64,000 bases of DNA from Piscinibacter sp. HJYY11 (GTDB lineage: Bacteria; Pseudomonadota; Gammaproteobacteria; Burkholderiales; Burkholderiaceae_C), in contig NZ_JAERQZ010000001.1 in the NCBI RefSeq assembly GCF_016735515.1, positions 1,488,001-1,552,000 on the forward strand, written 5' to 3'. A program made the translations under genes and the position numbers. Positions 39,068-50,051 of the stretch are shown piece by piece. Within the stretch, counting starts at the first letter, position 1. Each line of letters opens with the position of its first letter. Below the pieces are notes generated by a model. The model made no database searches. It was given only the letters and a program-made list of their open reading frames with translations, and was not told the DNA's origin.

Positions 39068-40228
39068 TCAAGCGGGCCGCCGGCGCGTCGCCCACCACAG
39101 AACGCCCGCTGCGGCCGCCCAGCCGGCCACCGGCGCCCAGGCCAGGGCGAGCTGCAGCTCGGGGGCCTTGTGCCACTCGGCGGCCAGCACCGCCATGCGA
39201 GAGAGGGCCGCAAACGCGAGCACCGACGACAGGGCACCGCCCAGCCGCCCTTCCCGACCGGTGTGTCCGAGTGCGAGCGCGGTGGCAAACGCACCCATCA
39301 GCACGCAGCCCCACGCAGCACCCGCCACGCCCTGCGCCACGATCAGCGCCTGCAGCGAGGGCGCGCGCTGCGCCGCCCAGGTGCACAGGCCTGCGACCGC
39401 CGCGCCGGCCAGCATCACCCGCCAGCCGCCCACCCGCTTGGTGAGGGCGCCGGCCGGCAGCATCGCGAGGTTGAAGCCGATCCAGAACACCGGGATCAGC
39501 CACGCCAGCTGATCGGGCGGGGCGAAGCGCAGGTAGAGCGGCGCGCTGTTCAGGAAGCCATGCACCTGGAACGCCACCGCCGCCAGCACCGCGGCCACCA
39601 GGAAGCCGGGAATCGCGGGCAGCCCCGAGGGCGCCGCGTCGGGCGCCTTCGTGGCGCCGTCTCGCACCAACGCGCGCTCGGCCGCGACGAGGCCCCAGGT
39701 CACGAGCGCGAGCGCCACGCTCGCCAGCACGAAGGGCACGCGCGGGTCCATCGCCCGCAGGTGCAGCGTGAGGTAGGGCGCGATCGCATTCGCCACCCCC
39801 AGGCCCAGCACCGACAGCGCCACGAGCCACGGCAGCTGCGGCTTGGCCGCATGCCGGCCGATGAGCGTGAGCGGCGGTGCACGCAAGGCCGACGAGGTGA
39901 CCGACCACAGCACCACCAGCACGAGAAACACCGTCGCCGAGCCGGACGGCGCGACAAACGGCAAGGCCAGGAAGGCAGCACACGAGAGCAGCGTCACCCC
40001 CGCCACCCAGCGCCCGATGCGGCCCACCACCTTGGCAGCGCGGTCGCTCGCCACGCCGAAGGCGTAGTCGGAGAGCACGAAGATCAGCTGGTCCAGCATC
40101 AGGATCCAGATGACCGCCGTTTTGGGAATGCCGACCTGCGCCGCAAGCGTCGGCAGGTAGGCCACATAGACCGTCCAGCACAACGCGAAGAGGAACTGGA
40201 CGACGGCGAGGTAGATCCCGATGCTCAT
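39068..40228 (-). CDS. MFS transporter
   Basis: This 386-residue protein has about twelve hydrophobic helices in two halves joined near residue 195 by a short hydrophilic loop (RDGATKAPDAAPSGLP). The loop between helices 2 and 3 (DYAFGVASDRAAKVVGRIGRW) corresponds to the MFS motif A. ATG 40228 was chosen over an upstream extension without homology. Substrate unknown. It is divergent from the DsbA-family gene by about 60 bases. Confidence 0.85.
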   Translation of the reverse strand: MSIGIYLAVVQFLFALCWTVYVAYLPTLAAQVGIPKTAVIWILMLDQLIFVLSDYAFGVASDRAAKVVGRIGRWVAGVTLLSCAAFLALPFVAPSGSATVFLVLVVLWSVTSSALRAPPLTLIGRHAAKPQLPWLVALSVLGLGVANAIAPYLTLHLRAMDPRVPFVLASVALALVTWGLVAAERALVRDGATKAPDAAPSGLPAIPGFLVAAVLAAVAFQVHGFLNSAPLYLRFAPPDQLAWLIPVFWIGFNLAMLPAGALTKRVGGWRVMLAGAAVAGLCTWAAQRAPSLQALIVAQGVAGAAWGCVLMGAFATALALGHTGREGRLGGALSSVLAFAALSRMAVLAAEWHKAPELQLALAWAPVAGWAAAAGVLWWATRRRPA

Positions 40229-40289
40229 GCGAGGAAGGCTGTTGCGGCAGCGGCCAGCATAGCCGGCAAGGCACAGATAGCATCCGGGG

Positions 40290-40922
40290 ATGAACCTCAT
40301 CTACGTCGCCGACCCCATGTGCTCCTGGTGCTATGGCTTTGCCAGGACCATGGACGAACTGCTCGCCGCCCCCGGCGACCTCGCCCCCCTGCAACTCGCC
40401 CTGGTGATGGGCGGCCTGCGCCCCTACACCACCGACCCGACACCGCCCGAGCGCGCCGACGAGCTGGCCGGCCACTGGAAACACGTGGCCGAAGCCAGCG
40501 GCCAGCCCTTCGCCCAGGCGCCGCACACCGCACTGCACCAGCCGGGCTTCGTCTACGACACCGAGCCGGCGAGCCGTGCCGTCGTCACCGTCCGCAAGCA
40601 CTGGCCCAAGGTGGTGTGGCGATACCTCAAGGCCGTGCAGCATGCCTTCTACGCCGAAGGCAAGAACGTGGTGCAGCCCGAGGTGCTGGCCGACGTGGCC
40701 GAAACCCTGGGCATCCCGCGCGCCGACTTCGCCCGCGCCTTCGCCTCCGAAGAGATGCGCGAGAACGTGCGCCAGGACTTCGCCATCGCGCAGGAGTGGG
40801 GCATCCGCGGCTTCCCGGCGCTCATCGCCGAGCATGGCGACCACCTGCACCTGGTGGCACAAGGCTACCTGCCCACCGAGGCGCTGCGCCAGCGCCTGAA
40901 GGCTGCCGGCCAGCACCACTGA
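40290..40922 (+). CDS. DsbA-family (FrnE-like) thioredoxin-fold protein
   Basis: This 210-residue protein has an N-terminal MNLIYVADPMCSWCYGFARTMDELL with the active-site CSWC at about residues 11-14. It lacks a signal peptide, so it acts in the cytoplasm, like FrnE-type DsbA relatives. The helical insertion and the C-terminal half (EEMRENVRQDFAIAQEWGIRGFPALIAEHG) contain the conserved cis-Pro loop GFPAL. It is a probable thiol-disulfide or glutathione-dependent isomerase. The substrate is open. Confidence 0.87.
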   Translation: MNLIYVADPMCSWCYGFARTMDELLAAPGDLAPLQLALVMGGLRPYTTDPTPPERADELAGHWKHVAEASGQPFAQAPHTALHQPGFVYDTEPASRAVVTVRKHWPKVVWRYLKAVQHAFYAEGKNVVQPEVLADVAETLGIPRADFARAFASEEMRENVRQDFAIAQEWGIRGFPALIAEHGDHLHLVAQGYLPTEALRQRLKAAGQHH

Positions 40923-40934
40923 CGCCGGCCACGC

Positions 40935-42629
40935 TCAGCGCAGCACGAGCGTCACCACCCGCGGCGCCACCAGCCGGCCCACCCACTCCTCGGTCGGAAG
41001 AAAGCCCCCCAGCGCCAGCGTGATGCGCTTGCCCTTGAGGGCGCTGAGCGGCACGCCCTTGTCGTCGACACCGTCCTTGTCGCTGATCGACGCGACGGCG
41101 CGGAACTCGCGCACGTGCTCGTGCTTCGCCGCGCGGATCTCGTGGAAGTCGCGCCGGTGCTTGTTGACGCTCAGGTGCACGTTGCCGCCCCAGGTGTCGT
41201 CGGGCTTGGGGTCGGCCGGCCGCGTGTCGTACAGGAAGAGCTCGTACGAGTCTTCCTTCGGCGGCTCGGGCAAGGCGCCGCTGCGGGTGGGGATGAAGAT
41301 GCCGTTGCCGCGGTCGGGCCGCCGCACCTCGTCGGCCAGTGCCGCCGAATACGACGCCGCGATCGACACGCCGTACTCATGCGCCGGCGGCGGCAGCGTC
41401 AGCACCAGCTTGAAAGGCGCCGCCTTCAGCGCCACTTCGGCGCCGTCGACGATGGGGATGCGCCGGCCGTCCTGCTCGATGTGGGCGTCCCAGCGGTAGC
41501 GTGGCGCCTTCAGCGCGGCGTCCATCATGAGCTTCTCGCTCCAGGCGACGAGCTCCTTGTCTCCCTTGACCCCCGCCATGGCCACGATGGTGATGGGCCG
41601 GCCGATGCTGTCGAGCCCGCGGTCGTCGTGCGGCAGCGGCGTGGCGCCGCGGTCGAGCAGCAACTGCAGCAGCGCCCGGTCGCCGGTCAGCACGCTGGCG
41701 ACGAGCGGCGTGATCTGCACGCCCGGTGCGCCGTCGGGCGAGGCGCCGGCATCGAGCAGGGCCTTCACGGCCTCCACCCGACGCGAGCGGATCGCTTCGT
41801 TGAGCGGCACGTCACGCGAGCCTTCGAAGCGCGCGTCGTTCTGGCCCGGCTTCGCGCCGGCGGCCAGCAGCAGCTGCACCGCCTGGGCGCTGATGGCCGC
41901 GTCCTTCAGCGCCAATGCAATGTGCAGCGGGCAGCCCCAGAAGGCGCAGCGGTTCGGGTCGGCCCCACGCGCGAGCAGCGCCTCGACGGTGGAGAGGCGG
42001 CTGCCGAGCACGGCGCTCGTCAGGGGCGTCATCTCGTTGCCGAACGAGACGTTGGGGCTGAGCTCGGCCGGCACGGCCTTCACCGCCTCGGGCGTGCCGG
42101 CAAACCAGTACGCCGCGCGGGCGCGGTGCTCCAGGTCGGTGGCCAGCTCGGCCGGCGCGGGCAGGTAGCCCTGCGCCACCCAGCGCCGGGCACGGGCATC
42201 GAAGTCGGCCGCATCGCGCGGCTCCTTCAACGGGCTGCGCTTGACCAGCTCGAGCACTGCCCAATGGATCGCGCCGGTCTTGCGCACCCAGCGCACCAGC
42301 GGGCTGCGTTGCTGCGGGTCGTAGAGCTGCGCCACCGGCACGCGCAGAGCCGGGTCCACGTCGACGAGGCTGTCGGCGCGGAAGTCGTAGACCTTGTAGC
42401 GCGTGCCCTCGCCCCACTTGGAAGCACGGGCGACGCGCGCCTGCTGCTCGGTCTCGAAGACCACGAGCTTGTATTCGAACGACGCGCCGCCGGCGGTGTG
42501 CTGCCACGCGGCGATGAGCTGCGTGCGCTCCTCCACCGTCCACGCCGGCTGCTGCGCCAGCGCCACGCCGGCCATGCACAGGCCGACCACCGACGCGGCC
42601 GCTCGCCGCCAGGTCTTCCAACTCGTCAT
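40935..42629 (-). CDS. Secreted ankyrin-repeat protein
   Basis: This 564-residue protein has a signal peptide (AAASVVGLCMAGVALAQ). Residues about 25-190 are a domain I do not recognise. Four ankyrin-like repeats then follow (TPLTSAVLGSRLSTVEALLARGADPN, PLHIALALKDAAISAQAVQLLLAAGA, VPLNEAIRSRRVEAVKALLDAGASPDG, TPLVASVLTGDRALLQLLLDRGATPL). A beta-rich C-terminal domain (FKLVLTLPPPAHEYGVSIAAS) completes it. It probably acts as a periplasmic protein-binding module. It is convergent with the DsbA-family gene. Confidence 0.8.
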   Translation of the reverse strand: MTSWKTWRRAAASVVGLCMAGVALAQQPAWTVEERTQLIAAWQHTAGGASFEYKLVVFETEQQARVARASKWGEGTRYKVYDFRADSLVDVDPALRVPVAQLYDPQQRSPLVRWVRKTGAIHWAVLELVKRSPLKEPRDAADFDARARRWVAQGYLPAPAELATDLEHRARAAYWFAGTPEAVKAVPAELSPNVSFGNEMTPLTSAVLGSRLSTVEALLARGADPNRCAFWGCPLHIALALKDAAISAQAVQLLLAAGAKPGQNDARFEGSRDVPLNEAIRSRRVEAVKALLDAGASPDGAPGVQITPLVASVLTGDRALLQLLLDRGATPLPHDDRGLDSIGRPITIVAMAGVKGDKELVAWSEKLMMDAALKAPRYRWDAHIEQDGRRIPIVDGAEVALKAAPFKLVLTLPPPAHEYGVSIAASYSAALADEVRRPDRGNGIFIPTRSGALPEPPKEDSYELFLYDTRPADPKPDDTWGGNVHLSVNKHRRDFHEIRAAKHEHVREFRAVASISDKDGVDDKGVPLSALKGKRITLALGGFLPTEEWVGRLVAPRVVTLVLR

Positions 42630-42663
42630 CGCGATCTCCCTCGTCTCGTTTGTGGTGCCCGGT

Positions 42664-43650
42664 TCATCCTGCATGCACGGCGTCCAGCGAACGCACTGGC
42701 GCCGGGGCGGGAGACGGCATCGCCTGCAGCCATGCATCGATGCGGCGCGGGTCGTTCACCACGCGCAGCTCGGCGTAGGCGGCTTCCGCTTCCGGAAATC
42801 GCCGCCGCAGGTAGTTGAGCCACTGCTTGAGCCGCCCGGGGCGGTAGCGCGGCGCGAGCTCGGCGCAGACCAGGTCCCAGAAGGCCTTGAGCAGCGGTTG
42901 CAGCTCGGCCCACCCGATGGCCTTGCGCCCGGGCGCCGCGATGGCCCAGGCAAGCCCCGGGTCGCTGACCATGCCGCGGCCGAGCATCAGGTGCTCGCAG
43001 CCCGACACCTCGCGGCAGCGCTGCGCATCGGCCACCGTCCAGATCTCGCCATTGGCCACGACCGGGATGTGCAGCGCTTCGCGGATCGCCGGGATGCGCT
43101 CCCAGTAGGCCGGCGGCCGGTAGCCGTCGGCTCGTGTGCGCGCGTGCACCACCAGCTCTTCGGCGCCACCGTCCTGCAAGGCCAGCGCGCACTCGACGGC
43201 GAGCGATGCATCGTGGAAGCCGAGCCGCATCTTGGCCGACACCGGCATGCCCGCCGGCACGGCGCGGCGCACCGCGGCGACGATGCCGCTGAGCTGGCTC
43301 GGGTCCTGCAGCAGGGCCGCGCCGCCGCCGTGGCGGTTCACCACCTTGGCGGGGCAGCCGAAGTTGAGGTCGATGCCCGCCGGCCCGAGCGAGGCGAGCC
43401 GCGCGGCGTTCTCGGCCAGGCACACCGGGTCGGAGCCCATCAGCTGCGCACGCACCGGCACGCCGGCATGCGTGCGCCCGCCGTGGCGCAGCTCGGGCAC
43501 GATGCGAAGGAAGGCCTTCTCGGGCAGCAGGGTGCCGGTCACGCGGATGAACTCCGACACGCAGCGGTCGATCCCGCCCACACGCGTGAGCATGTCGCGC
43601 AGGGTGTGGTCGAGGAGCCCCTCCATCGGGGCGAGCAGGAGCATCGGCAT
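42664..43650 (-). CDS. dusC: tRNA-dihydrouridine(16) synthase DusC
   Basis: This 328-residue FMN enzyme reduces U16 in tRNA. It starts LLLAPMEGLLDHTLRDMLTRVGGIDRCVSEFIRVT, and the catalytic Cys lies in IDLNFGCPAKVVNRHGGGAALL. Phosphate-binding VVANGEIWTVADA and LMLGRGMVSDPGL are present. The length and N-terminal pattern favour DusC over DusA or DusB. ATG 43650 is used; ATG 43644 is possible. It is divergent from the alkyltransferase gene with only 27 bases between. Confidence 0.92.
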   Translation of the reverse strand: MPMLLLAPMEGLLDHTLRDMLTRVGGIDRCVSEFIRVTGTLLPEKAFLRIVPELRHGGRTHAGVPVRAQLMGSDPVCLAENAARLASLGPAGIDLNFGCPAKVVNRHGGGAALLQDPSQLSGIVAAVRRAVPAGMPVSAKMRLGFHDASLAVECALALQDGGAEELVVHARTRADGYRPPAYWERIPAIREALHIPVVANGEIWTVADAQRCREVSGCEHLMLGRGMVSDPGLAWAIAAPGRKAIGWAELQPLLKAFWDLVCAELAPRYRPGRLKQWLNYLRRRFPEAEAAYAELRVVNDPRRIDAWLQAMPSPAPAPVRSLDAVHAG

Positions 43651-43677
43651 GAGGGCTCGCAGTGTAGATTGGCCTCG

Positions 43678-44217
43678 ATGAACACGCCCGCCTGCACACT
43701 GCTCGACACCGCCATCGGCCGCTGCGGCATCGCCTGGGGCCCGCACGGCATCCGTGCGTTCCAGCTGCCCGAGCCGGATGACGAGGCGACCCTGCATCGC
43801 ATGTTCCGCCGTGGGGGGCCGTTGCCGCAGGCCGAGCCGCCGGCGCATGTGGCCCACGTGATCGGGCGCGTGCAGGCCTTGCTCGATGGCGCACCCGTCG
43901 ACCTGCGCGACGTGGTGCTCGACCAGAGCGGCCTGCCCGAGTTCAACCGCCGCGTCTACGCCATCACCCGCGAGATCCTCGCCGGCCAGACGCGCACCTA
44001 CGGCGACATCGCCGCCGAACTGGGAGACCTGTCGCTCGCGCGGGCCGTGGGCCAGGCCCTGGGCGCCAACCCGCACGCGGTGATCATGCCGTGCCACCGC
44101 GTGCTCGCCGCGCGGGGTGCCTCGGGCGGTTTCTCCGCAGGAGGAGGCGTGTCGACCAAGCTGCGGATCCTGCTGATCGAACGTGCACAAATCGGCGCGC
44201 AACCCGGGCTGTTCTGA
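43678..44217 (+). CDS. Methylated-DNA-[protein]-cysteine S-methyltransferase
   Basis: This 179-residue suicide repair protein removes alkyl groups from O6-guanine. The acceptor Cys is in IMPCHRVLA, with GFSAGGGVSTKLRILLIERA after it and TYGDIAAELGDLSLARAVGQALGANP before it. The N-terminal ribonuclease-like domain is present but divergent. The length fits an Ogt/AdaB-type enzyme. It shares a tiny promoter gap with dusC. Confidence 0.92.
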   Translation: MNTPACTLLDTAIGRCGIAWGPHGIRAFQLPEPDDEATLHRMFRRGGPLPQAEPPAHVAHVIGRVQALLDGAPVDLRDVVLDQSGLPEFNRRVYAITREILAGQTRTYGDIAAELGDLSLARAVGQALGANPHAVIMPCHRVLAARGASGGFSAGGGVSTKLRILLIERAQIGAQPGLF

Positions 44218-44357
44218 TCTCGAGGCAACCGCCCACTATTGCCGGCACTAATACCAGGATGCGCCGGGCGCAAGCGGGTTGATCCTTGCCGTGCTCGCAG
44301 GCGCAGTTGCACACTGCCTGGGCACGCGCCCGCCGCAGGCGCATACCAACAAAGAGC

Positions 44358-47222
44358 ATGAAACCGGCGTCTTTCTGGAGCCGACTGTCCCTGGGCCCTT
44401 GGGCCCCCGGGCGATCCGGCCCTGAAACCATCGCACCAGCGTGGCTGGTCCGGGGTTTCGTCGGAGCCAACGTGCTTGCCGTGGTGCTGATCGTCACGCT
44501 CACCGCGGTGTCGCTCGCCAACAGCCGCCACGCCACGCGCGATCGCGCCAGCATCTCGGCCGCGAACACCGCGCAGACCCTGCGCCAATCCATCGAAAGC
44601 GAGATCGACCAGATCGACCTGTTGCTGCGCTCGGCCATCCTCGGCCTCGAACGCGAGCAGGTCGCCGGCAGCCGCGACCCCGCGGTGCTGAAGAAGCTGA
44701 TGCAGGCCAGCCGCGCCCTGCTGCCCCACGTCGAAGCCCTGCGGGCGACCGACGCCGTGGGGATGGTGCGTTATGGGGACGGCCCGGAGCCCCCGGCGCC
44801 CATCGACGTGAGCGACCGCGAGTACTTCCGCAAGGCGCGCGCCTCCCAGTGGGGGCTGATCGTGTCGGAGCCCGTCACGAGCTACGCGAGCCAGAACTGG
44901 GTGGTGGTGTTCGCGCGGCGCATCGACCACCCCGACGGCTCCTTCGCCGGCGTGGTGTACGCGACCGTCGCGACCGAGCGCTTCCAGGACGTGCTCGCGA
45001 ACGTGCAGCTTGGCCGCAACGGCGCCGCGAGCCTGCGCACGAGCAGCCTGCGGCTGGTGGCCCGCAGCCCGGCGGGCGCACGCGACGAGATCGGCAGCGA
45101 CAAGGTCTCGGCCGAGCTGCGCGAGCTGATGCGGACCCCCATCACCAGCGGCACCTACACCGCCTCGAGCGGGCTCGACGGCGTGGAGCGCAGCAGTGCC
45201 TACGCGCGGGTCGGGCCCTACCCCTTCGTCGTGGTCACCGGTGTCTCGACCGCCGAGGCCATGGCGCCCTGGTACATCGAGCTCTGGGGCACGGTGGGCC
45301 TGGCCACGCTCACCCTGATCGTGATCGCCTCCTCGTCGTGGCTGCTGGTGCAGGCCTGGCAGCGCGAGATCGCCCACGCGGCGCAGCGCCTGCGCGAGGC
45401 CGACCGCCACCGTGCCTGGCTGCGCACGGCCGGCGACGGCATCCACGTGATCGACCGGCGTGGCCGGCTGATCGAGTACAGCGACTCCTTCGCCGCCATG
45501 CTGGGCTACGAGCGCGAGCAGATGCGCGGCATGGAGGTCACCCAATGGGAAGCCAGCGACCCCGAGGTGGCGCTGCAGTGGTGCCGCACGACGCAGGGCG
45601 ACCAGCGCTTCAAGACCCGCCACCGCCGCGCCGACGGTTCGCTGATCGACGTGGAGGTGACCAGCACCACCACGGTCATCGACGGCGAAGAGCTGATCTT
45701 CGGCGCCTCGCGCGACATCACCGAGCGCCGTCGCCTCGAAAACGAGACCCGTGCCGCCCTCCAGCTCGCGCGCAGCAGCGAGCAGCGCGTGCTCGACATC
45801 GCCGACAACGTGCCCGCCGGCATCGCCTACGTCGACCGCGAGGAGCGCATGCAGTTCGTCAACGCGGTGCTCGCGCGCTGGCTGGGCGTGCCGCCGAAGG
45901 AACTGATCGGCAAGCAGATCCGCGAATTGCTGAGCCCCGAGCGCTATGCCCACCGCAAGCTCATCTACGACGCCGTGTGGCGCGGCGAGACGGTGCGCAT
46001 CCCCGAGAGCATCCCCTCGCTGCGCGGCAACGTGCGCCACACCGAGACCGTGCTCGTGCCCAAGCGCGACGACAGCGGCCAGGTGGTGGGCTTCTATTCG
46101 CTCTCGCAGGACTTCACCGAGCGCATCCGGATGGAGAGCACCGTCGAGCGCCAGGCCCGCAACCTCGCGGCCATGACCTCCATCAGCGACGACATCATGG
46201 TCGTGCTCAACGAGGAGGGCGAGATCCAGCTCGCCAACCGCGCCTTCGAGGAACTGTGGCAGCTCCCGCCGGGCGGCGCCAACGGGCGCACGATCTCCGG
46301 CATGTACGGCAACAGTTTCTTCTACGACGTGATCCGCCCCAAGCTGCGCCACGCGCTCGACGGCCAGCCGGTGAAGGTGCGCACCTCGCACGCGCTGCCG
46401 GGCCGGCCCACCCGCGTCTTCGATGCGAGCTACCACCCGGTCTACAACGAGCACGGCCTGATCGACGCCGTGGTGTTCACCGCCCACGACGTGGACGACC
46501 TGGTGAACTCGCGCGACGAGCTGGCCCACACCGTCGAGCAGCTGCAGCGCAGCAACGAGTCGCTCGAGCAGTTCGTGCGGGTCACGTCGCACGACATGCG
46601 CGAGCCGCTCAACAGCATCGCCCAGTTCGTGCGGCTGATCGAGGAGACCGGCACGCTCGCCCCGCCCGCCGACCAGTACTTCGGCTTCGTCAAGCGCGGC
46701 GCCGCCCGCATGCGCACCATGCTCGACGACCTGCTGCGCTTCGTGCGCCTGGAGGCCGCCGCCATCGACCCCGACGATGCGCACCAGCTCGACGAGGTGA
46801 TGCAGGAGGTGCAGCACCTGCTGCACGCCCAGATCACGCAGACCCAGGGCGAGGTGGTGGTCGAGCCCCTGCCGCTCGTGCGCGGGCGGCGCAGCCTGCT
46901 GGTGCTGCTGTTCCAGAACCTGGTCTCCAACGCCCTCAAGTTCACCCCACCCGGCGTGCCGCCGAAGGTGCGGGTGAGTGCGACGGTGGAGGCCGACCGC
47001 GTGCGCGTCACCGTGGCCGACCAGGGCATCGGCATCGCACCGGAAGACATCCCCACCCTCTTCGAGCCCTTCCGCCGCCTGCACCGCCGGCAGGCCTACG
47101 ACGGCACGGGGCTGGGCCTGGCCACCTGCAAGCGAATCGCGATGGTGCTGGACGGCAGCATCGAGATCCACTCCAATCCCGGGGAAGGGACACGCGTGAC
47201 CGTCACCTTGCCGGCCGCTTGA
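44358..47222 (+). CDS. Multi-PAS membrane sensor histidine kinase
   Basis: This 954-residue protein has helix 1 at about residues 33-54 and a periplasmic sensor of Cache/PAS type (residues 55-305, with DREYFRKARASQWGLIVSEPV). Helix 2 lies at about 311-333. Three cytoplasmic PAS domains follow (about 350-455, 475-590 and 600-715). The dimerisation domain carries phospho-acceptor His745 (VTSHDMREPLNSI). The ATPase domain has the N-box FQNLVSNALKF, DQGIGIAPEDIP and GTGLGLATCKRI. There is no receiver domain; a separate CheY-like gene follows after 13 bases. The weak AAAGAG precedes the ATG. Confidence 0.92.
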   Translation: MKPASFWSRLSLGPWAPGRSGPETIAPAWLVRGFVGANVLAVVLIVTLTAVSLANSRHATRDRASISAANTAQTLRQSIESEIDQIDLLLRSAILGLEREQVAGSRDPAVLKKLMQASRALLPHVEALRATDAVGMVRYGDGPEPPAPIDVSDREYFRKARASQWGLIVSEPVTSYASQNWVVVFARRIDHPDGSFAGVVYATVATERFQDVLANVQLGRNGAASLRTSSLRLVARSPAGARDEIGSDKVSAELRELMRTPITSGTYTASSGLDGVERSSAYARVGPYPFVVVTGVSTAEAMAPWYIELWGTVGLATLTLIVIASSSWLLVQAWQREIAHAAQRLREADRHRAWLRTAGDGIHVIDRRGRLIEYSDSFAAMLGYEREQMRGMEVTQWEASDPEVALQWCRTTQGDQRFKTRHRRADGSLIDVEVTSTTTVIDGEELIFGASRDITERRRLENETRAALQLARSSEQRVLDIADNVPAGIAYVDREERMQFVNAVLARWLGVPPKELIGKQIRELLSPERYAHRKLIYDAVWRGETVRIPESIPSLRGNVRHTETVLVPKRDDSGQVVGFYSLSQDFTERIRMESTVERQARNLAAMTSISDDIMVVLNEEGEIQLANRAFEELWQLPPGGANGRTISGMYGNSFFYDVIRPKLRHALDGQPVKVRTSHALPGRPTRVFDASYHPVYNEHGLIDAVVFTAHDVDDLVNSRDELAHTVEQLQRSNESLEQFVRVTSHDMREPLNSIAQFVRLIEETGTLAPPADQYFGFVKRGAARMRTMLDDLLRFVRLEAAAIDPDDAHQLDEVMQEVQHLLHAQITQTQGEVVVEPLPLVRGRRSLLVLLFQNLVSNALKFTPPGVPPKVRVSATVEADRVRVTVADQGIGIAPEDIPTLFEPFRRLHRRQAYDGTGLGLATCKRIAMVLDGSIEIHSNPGEGTRVTVTLPAA

Positions 47223-47235
47223 AAGGGGGCCCGTG

Positions 47236-47622
47236 ATGCTCGATCTCGTGATCGTGGTCGACGACAACGATGCCGACCTCGTCTACACCGAGGTGGTGCT
47301 GCGTGCACGTGGCATCGCCCGGCAGGTGAGCTGCTTCGACACGGCGGCCGAGGCGTTGCAGCGCCTGGCCGACATGGCCCAGCCGCAGGCGTCGCTGGTA
47401 CTGCTCGACCTCAACATGCCCGAGATGGACGGCTTTGCCTTCCTGCGCGCCTACGAGGCCCTGCGACCGCCGCAGGACCGCGCCGTGCCGGTGGTCATGC
47501 TCACCAGCTCGCCCGAGGCGTCCGACCGGCTGCGCTGCACCGCCCACGGCTGCGTGCAGGGTTACGTGGTGAAACCCTTGAGCGACGAGGACGCTCGCCA
47601 GCTGCTCGCCTTCGCCTCCTAA
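47236..47622 (+). CDS. Single-domain response regulator
   Basis: This 128-residue receiver-only protein has the acidic pair DDND at residues 9-12, phospho-acceptor Asp58 (VLLDLNMPEMDG), the T/S switch in VVMLTSSPEA and Lys in GYVVKPL. No output domain is present. ATG 47236 follows GGGGG; GTG 47233 is an alternative. It is of the Rcp1/CheY-like class often paired with phytochrome-like or PAS kinases, and its partner is the kinase immediately upstream. Confidence 0.93.
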   Translation: MLDLVIVVDDNDADLVYTEVVLRARGIARQVSCFDTAAEALQRLADMAQPQASLVLLDLNMPEMDGFAFLRAYEALRPPQDRAVPVVMLTSSPEASDRLRCTAHGCVQGYVVKPLSDEDARQLLAFAS

Positions 47623-47627
47623 CATGC

Positions 47628-47652
47628 GCGGTTTCTGCCCGAAGGAAACCGC
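47628..47652 (+). promoter_or_regulatory. Hairpin covering the FKBP ribosome site
   Basis: GCGGTTTC and GAAACCGC form a perfect 8-base-pair stem with a 9-base loop ending directly at the ATG of the FKBP gene. The AAGGAA ribosome site is partly in the loop and partly in the 3' arm. It may limit translation, or act as a weak terminator for the response regulator gene. Confidence 0.4.
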
Positions 47653-48096
47653 ATGAAGAAACACTCCCTCCTCGTCGCCGCCCTCGCCAGCCAGCTGGCC
47701 TTGAGCGCCTGCGCGCAAGACGCCGCGAAAAGCCCAGCCCGGCAGGAGCCCGCCAGCGTCACCACGCAGAGCGGCCTCGTCTACACCGTGCTGAAGGAAG
47801 GCACCGGCGCCTCGCCGGCGGCCACCGACACGGTGAAGGTGCACTACCGCGGCACGCTGCCCACCACCGGCAAGGAGTTCGACAGCTCCTACTCGCGCGG
47901 CCAGCCGGCGGAGTTCCCCCTCAACCGCGTCATCAAGTGCTGGACCGAAGGCGTGCAGAAGATGAAGGTGGGCGGCAAGGCCAAGCTCGTGTGCCCGCCG
48001 GCCATCGCCTACGGTGAACGTGGCGCCGGCAACGGGCTGATCCCGCCCAATGCCACGCTCGTGTTCGAGGTCGAGCTCCTCGACGTCAAGCGCTGA
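47653..48096 (+). CDS. FKBP-type peptidyl-prolyl isomerase lipoprotein
   Basis: This 147-residue protein has a lipoprotein signal (LALSAC, Cys about 20) and one FKBP domain. The domain shows SGLVYTVLKEGTG, VKVHYRGTLPTTGKEFDSSYSRGQPAEFPLNRVIKCWTEGVQKMKVGGKAKLVCPP and YGERGAGNGLIPPNATLVFEVELLDV. These are the FkpA-type active-site residues. It folds proteins in the periplasm. No dimerisation helices precede the domain, so it is shorter than FkpA. Confidence 0.92.
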   Translation: MKKHSLLVAALASQLALSACAQDAAKSPARQEPASVTTQSGLVYTVLKEGTGASPAATDTVKVHYRGTLPTTGKEFDSSYSRGQPAEFPLNRVIKCWTEGVQKMKVGGKAKLVCPPAIAYGERGAGNGLIPPNATLVFEVELLDVKR

Positions 48097-48102
48097 ACGG
48101 GG

Positions 48103-49968
<1,866 letters not shown>

Positions 49969-50021
49969 AAAAGCCCCTTGCGTTCAAAGGAAGGGCACAA
50001 GGTTAGCGGAAGTGGCTTTTC

Positions 50022-50027
50022 GATAAT
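50022..50027 (+). promoter_or_regulatory. Candidate -10 box of mrcA
   Basis: GATAAT lies 24 bases before the chosen ATG at 50052. The in-frame TTG at 50037 would be almost at the transcription start, which supports the ATG. Confidence 0.4.
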
Positions 50028-50051
50028 GGCCTTGCATTGAAAAGAACCCCC

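Noticed and set aside
43998..47267. A 1089-codon open frame on the minus strand across the PAS kinase gene
   Set aside because: It is an antisense shadow. The plus strand encodes a complete kinase with all catalytic boxes, and the antisense reading is low in hydrophobic-core patterns.
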